Position numbers and translations under genes: made by a program
The notes under the pieces: generated by a model
Told to the model about the DNA's origin: nothing
Databases searched by the model: none
Seen by the model: the letters and a program-made list of their open reading frames with translations, nothing else
In this document: positions 6,363 through 8,661 of the stretch, piece after piece
How positions within the stretch are numbered: position 1 is the first letter of the stretch
Layout: each line of letters opens with the position of its first letter
From: an uncultured Clostridia bacterium
GTDB taxonomy: Bacteria; Bacillota; Clostridia; Oscillospirales; Acutalibacteraceae
NCBI GenBank assembly: GCA_946405565.1
Contig: CAMJHU010000053.1
Coordinates: forward strand, 1 to 8,661
DNA: 8,661 nucleotides
Direction of reading: 5' to 3'

Positions 6363-6394
6363 GCCCGCGTTATCAAAAAAAACGCGGGCTTTTT
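6363..6394 (+). terminator. Intrinsic terminator of the LRR gene
   Basis: A perfect 9-bp stem (GCCCGCGTT at 6363-6371 with AACGCGGGC at 6381-6389) has a 9-nt A-rich loop and is followed by five T (6390-6394). It ends the LRR transcript 15 bp after its stop codon. Confidence 0.92.
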
Positions 6395-6434
6395 CAACAC
6401 TTATACAAAAATACAAAATCACAGCGTAAATTTC

Positions 6435-6463
6435 TTGACAGAAATCAAAAAAAGTACTAAAAT
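6435..6463 (+). promoter_or_regulatory. Sigma-A promoter of rny
   Basis: A perfect TTGACA (6435-6440), a 17-bp A-rich spacer and TAAAAT (6458-6463). It lies 40 bp after the LRR terminator. Transcription from near 6470 would give rny a leader of about 300 nt. Confidence 0.78.
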
Positions 6464-6469
6464 ATAAAC

Positions 6470-6769
6470 GGTGTATTGTCGCGGGAGTTTTGCATCTATC
6501 TGTGACCGCGAAGGTAAACCAACCCTGAAATCATCCAAAAACTTGTATTATGGAGCGTTTATGCGTTATTTCGGCAGAAGCGCTTCATTGGGCGGCGCAA
6601 CGGAATTTCTGTTTTTCAGATATATTTTGATATATTCCCATATATTTTCATATATTTTTAACTGTGTTTTTTCACGGCATTTTTTGTCATTGCCGCAAAA
6701 CACATCGACGGATCCAAGAATTGCGATTTGCGCCGACCTGCCAGAACGAAGGAGGTTGTGTGTCAAACA
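6470..6769 (+). promoter_or_regulatory. Long 5' leader of rny with hairpin and phased T-tracts
   Basis: About 300 bases without a convincing gene. Near the predicted 5' end TCGCGG (6479-6484) pairs with CCGCGA (6506-6511). A 10-bp palindrome GAAGCGCTTC lies at 6577-6586. A tandem array of about 10-bp AT units follows at 6620-6659. A strong AAGGAGG site (6749-6755) precedes the rny ATG by 14 nt. No known riboswitch class was recognised. An autoregulatory role is only a suggestion by analogy with the RNase E leader of E. coli. Confidence 0.5.
6620..6659 (+). repeat. Four 10-bp tandem AT-rich units in the rny leader
   Basis: The block reads as four consecutive 10-mers starting ATATATT at 6620, 6630, 6640 and 6650; three of the four continue with TT to give ATATATTTT. 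Further T-tracts at 6612-6616, 6667-6672 and 6680-6685 continue the spacing loosely (9-13 bp). Confidence 0.8.
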
Positions 6770-8353
6770 ATGTTGTTGTGGTTTTTATTGGGTTTATTGA
6801 TCGGATTAATCATTGGCGCAGTGATGCTGGTGCTCGGACGCAAGTCGGGCTTGCAGGAAGGACATCAGCTCGGCTATGAGGAACGCAAGCGCGTGGCGGA
6901 AGCCGCCATCTCTTCCGCGGAGGAAGAAGCCAGACGTCTTATAGAAGACGCTAAGAAAAAGGGCGAATCCAAACGCAAGGAGATCGTCCTCAAGGGCAAG
7001 GAAGAAGTCTACGCCCTCAAATCCGAAAACGAAAAGGAAATGCGCGAGCGCCGCGGCGAAATGAACAAGCAGGAAAAACGCCTGCAGCAGCGCGAGGAGC
7101 ATCTCAACAAGAAAATCGAACAGGCGGAGAAAAAGCTCGAACAGGCCGCCGCACGCGTCAAGCAGGCAGACGAAAAATATGCCGAGGCGGAAGAAATCCG
7201 CCGCAGTCAGATCGAAACACTCGAAAAGCTATCCGGTCTGACCAGCGAACAAGCCAAGGATTTGCTGCTTCAGGCGCTGGATGATGAGCTGATTCACGAG
7301 AAAGCCGTCAAGATCAAGGACTACGAGCAGCAAACCAGAGACGAAGCCGAAAAACGCGCCAAAAATATCATCGCGCTTGCCATTCAGCGCTGCGCTTCGG
7401 ACTATGTGGCGGAAACCACCGTTTCTGTCGTCCCGCTGCCTAACGACGAGATGAAGGGCCGTATCATCGGACGCGAAGGGCGCAATATCCGTGCGCTGGA
7501 AACCGCCACCGGTGTGGACATCATCATCGACGATACGCCGGAAGCCATTACGCTCTCCTGCTTCAACCCCATCCGCCGTGAAGTGGCGCGCATTGCCATG
7601 CTGCGTCTGATCGGCGACGGACGCATCCACCCCACCCGCATTGAAGAAATGGTGGAAAAAGCCAACCGCGAAGTCGAAGCCTTTATCAAAGAAGAAGGCG
7701 AAAAGGCCATGCTGGAAGCCAACGTCATGGGACTCCATCCCGAACTGGTCAAGCTGCTCGGACGGCTGCGCTACCGCACCAGCTACGGTCAGAACGTACT
7801 CCGCCATTCCCTCGAGGTTTCCATGATCGCCGGCGCTATGGCTGCCGAACTGGGCGCCGACGTCACCGCTGCCCGCCGCGCCGGTCTGCTGCATGATATC
7901 GGCAAGGCGCTCGATTATGAAATCGAAGGCAGCCATGTGGATATCGGCGTGGATGTGGCGCGCAAATACCGCGAGCAGGAGCATATTATCCACGCGATTG
8001 CCGCCCATCACGGCGGGGTGGAAGCCACTTCCATCACCGACTGTCTGGTGCAGGCCGCCGACGCGGTTTCCGCCGCACGCCCCGGCGCGCGCAGAGAGAA
8101 CGTCGAGAGCTATATCAAGCGCCTGCAGCGGCTGGAAGAAATTGCCTCCGGTTTCGCCGGTGTATCCGAGACCTTTGCCATTCAGGCGGGACGTGAGGTG
8201 CGCGTTATCGTTAAGCCCGAAGCCATCGGGGACGCGGATATGCCTTTCCTCGCCCGCGAAATCTGTAAGAAGATCGAGAGCGAACTGGATTATCCCGGTC
8301 AGATCAAGGTCAATGTCATCCGCGAAAGCCGCGCTTCCGAATACGCCAAATAA
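6770..8353 (+). CDS. rny: Ribonuclease Y
   Basis: RNase Y is the membrane-bound endoribonuclease that starts bulk mRNA decay in many Bacillota. The product is 527 residues, close to the roughly 520 of the Bacillus subtilis enzyme. Seen: an N-terminal membrane helix (2-24), a long highly charged coiled coil (about 35-180), a KH RNA-binding domain around 225-290 with GRIIGREGRNIR (230-241), and an HD phosphohydrolase domain around 335-430 with His346 and the metal-binding HDIGK motif (His375-Asp376). It ends in the conserved ALEYAK-like form SEYAK. Many stretches match the B. subtilis protein from memory, for example AETTVSVV and RTSYGQNVL. ATG 6770 gives the usual N-terminus starting directly with the membrane helix; its AAGGAGG is 14 nt away, while the in-frame GTG at 6758 is only 2 nt away and TTG 6728 lacks support. 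All catalytic residues are intact. Confidence 0.97.
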   Translation: MLLWFLLGLLIGLIIGAVMLVLGRKSGLQEGHQLGYEERKRVAEAAISSAEEEARRLIEDAKKKGESKRKEIVLKGKEEVYALKSENEKEMRERRGEMNKQEKRLQQREEHLNKKIEQAEKKLEQAAARVKQADEKYAEAEEIRRSQIETLEKLSGLTSEQAKDLLLQALDDELIHEKAVKIKDYEQQTRDEAEKRAKNIIALAIQRCASDYVAETTVSVVPLPNDEMKGRIIGREGRNIRALETATGVDIIIDDTPEAITLSCFNPIRREVARIAMLRLIGDGRIHPTRIEEMVEKANREVEAFIKEEGEKAMLEANVMGLHPELVKLLGRLRYRTSYGQNVLRHSLEVSMIAGAMAAELGADVTAARRAGLLHDIGKALDYEIEGSHVDIGVDVARKYREQEHIIHAIAAHHGGVEATSITDCLVQAADAVSAARPGARRENVESYIKRLQRLEEIASGFAGVSETFAIQAGREVRVIVKPEAIGDADMPFLAREICKKIESELDYPGQIKVNVIRESRASEYAK

Positions 8354-8380
8354 GCGATACATGCTTTTGTCCGTATATGT

Positions 8381-8420
8381 AAATTGCCCCGTCGGGTTTC
8401 CTGCCCACGGGGCAATTTTT
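8381..8420 (+). terminator. Intrinsic terminator of rny
   Basis: A 12-bp stem (8381-8392 with 8407-8418, core TTGCCCCGT/ACGGGGCAA) has a loop containing an additional GGG/CCC pairing. It ends in five T (8416-8420, partly within the stem). It lies 27 bp after the rny stop. Confidence 0.88.
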
Positions 8421-8442
8421 GCACCATTGCACCTTCTGCATA

Positions 8443-8471
8443 TTGATTTCCTTCCGTCGCTGTGATATAAT
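8443..8471 (+). promoter_or_regulatory. Sigma-A promoter of the Rpn-family gene
   Basis: TTGATT (8443-8448), a 17-bp spacer and a perfect TATAAT (8466-8471). Transcription would begin near 8478, only about 20 nt before the start codon. Confidence 0.72.
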
Positions 8472-8484
8472 AAAGGACGGAAGG
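8450..8484. promoter_or_regulatory. 9-bp inverted repeat bracketing the -10 box and touching the ribosome site
   Basis: CCTTCCGTC (8450-8458) and GACGGAAGG (8476-8484) are perfect inverted repeats with a 17-bp spacer containing TATAAT. The right arm runs into the GGGAGG ribosome site (8483-8488). As DNA it could be an operator; in RNA made from an upstream promoter it would form a stem that partly hides the ribosome site. Confidence 0.5.
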
Positions 8485-8497
8485 GAGGACAATGCCG

Positions 8498-8661
8498 ATG
8501 GGGGAAAAGGATTTACTGACGAAACGATTCATGAGTAAGCCGGATATTTTTGCGGATGCGTTCAATTACCTGATTTACCGCGGGGAACATATCATCGACG
8601 CAGGCGAACTGGTAGAACTGGATACGACAGCACTTGCGGTGACCTATACCAGCGATAAGAG
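8498..8661 (+). CDS. Rpn-family (PD-(D/E)XK nuclease/transposase-like) protein, 3' end outside window
   Basis: The first 54 residues of a protein are visible. The pattern Lys-Arg-Phe-Met-Ser...FADAFNYLIYRGE followed by IDAGELVELDTTALAV matches the N-terminus of the Rpn / transposase_31-type proteins abundant in gut Clostridia. These are related to E. coli RpnA-E, recombination-promoting nucleases of the PD-(D/E)XK fold. The catalytic residues would lie further downstream, so activity cannot be judged. ATG 8498 is chosen because GGGAGG (8483-8488) is 9 nt upstream; the in-frame ATG at 8492 is only 3 nt away. It has its own promoter after the rny terminator. Family recognition is from memory of the typical motif; the molecular role of the clostridial members is poorly known. 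Confidence 0.78.
   Translation, partial: MGEKDLLTKRFMSKPDIFADAFNYLIYRGEHIIDAGELVELDTTALAVTYTSDK

Noticed and set aside
5001..6422. 473-codon open frame on the minus strand opposite the LRR gene
   Set aside because: It is the antisense shadow of a GC-rich repeat gene: Gly/Asp/Val/Ala-rich with no domain, no ribosome site, and it runs through the LRR terminator.
6620..6659. CRISPR or mobile-element end suggested by the 10-bp tandem units
   Set aside because: Units are contiguous, only 10 bp and AT-only, with no spacers, flanking inverted ends or target duplication.
6566..6766. 66-codon minus-strand frame in the rny leader
   Set aside because: No ribosome site or domain, and it lies entirely within the rny leader.
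6560..6799. 79-codon plus-strand frame in the rny leader with GGAG 5 nt before its ATG
   Set aside because: The product is a mixed hydrophobic and Cys-rich sequence with no family resemblance, it passes through the AT repeat array, and it overlaps the rny start by 30 bp. It is probably chance, though translation of its start cannot be excluded.
7229..8362. 377-codon open frame on the minus strand opposite rny
   Set aside because: RNase Y on the other strand is unambiguous over its whole length; this is a shadow with no recognisable domain.

Overview
The window looks like chromosomal DNA from a gut-type member of the Clostridia (Bacillota), most likely Oscillospiraceae/Ruminococcaceae or a close relative. 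This is an inference from protein families (a Firmicutes-type RNase Y, a BspA-type leucine-rich-repeat surface protein, VanY-type carboxypeptidase, peptidoglycan-binding and Ig-like modules, an Rpn/PD-(D/E)XK protein), from purine-rich Shine-Dalgarno sites, and from sigma-A promoters with 17-bp spacers. Coding DNA is fairly GC-rich and intergenic DNA is AT-rich. No tRNA, rRNA, CRISPR array or complete insertion sequence was seen.

Layout. 1-241 (+): the Thr/Lys/Ala-rich C-terminal tail of a gene cut by the window edge, followed by a terminator. 373-1437 (+): a membrane-anchored VanY-family D,D-carboxypeptidase with an N-terminal BIG2-like domain. 1456-1494: a terminator shared with the convergent gene. 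1500-2945 (-): a two-gene cassette with its own promoter (3005-3033), encoding a TIR-domain protein with a C-terminal membrane segment and, 47 bp downstream, an SGNH/GDSL hydrolase. 3118-4461 (-): a secreted protein with a Cys/His amidase- or peptidase-like domain, a PG_binding_1 domain and an Ig-like domain. 4462-4940: an AT-rich divergent promoter region. 4941-6347 (+): a membrane-anchored BspA-type LRR protein with 14 repeats of 23 residues. 6435-6769: the promoter and long leader of rny. 6770-8353 (+): complete RNase Y. 8498-end (+): the start of an Rpn-family protein, cut by the window edge.

How the genes relate. Three products act at or outside the membrane (carboxypeptidase, Cys/His plus PG-binding protein, LRR protein), so this is partly a cell-surface neighbourhood, although each gene is its own transcription unit. 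RNase Y is the housekeeping mRNA-decay nuclease. The TIR/SGNH pair is the most accessory-looking part: it is bounded by terminators, has a near-consensus promoter, and its TIR gene looks less GC-rich than its neighbours.

The most notable observation is at the 5' end of the TIR gene. A well-placed ribosome site and GTG start lead directly into a run of seven A residues that puts the start out of frame with the TIR domain. Removing one A restores a full-length 237-residue protein with an intact TIR box 1. This could be a phase-variable ON/OFF switch, a fresh frameshift or a sequencing error. Other points of interest are a 10-bp-periodic T-tract array in the rny leader and a 9-bp inverted repeat bracketing the -10 box and reaching the ribosome site of the Rpn gene.
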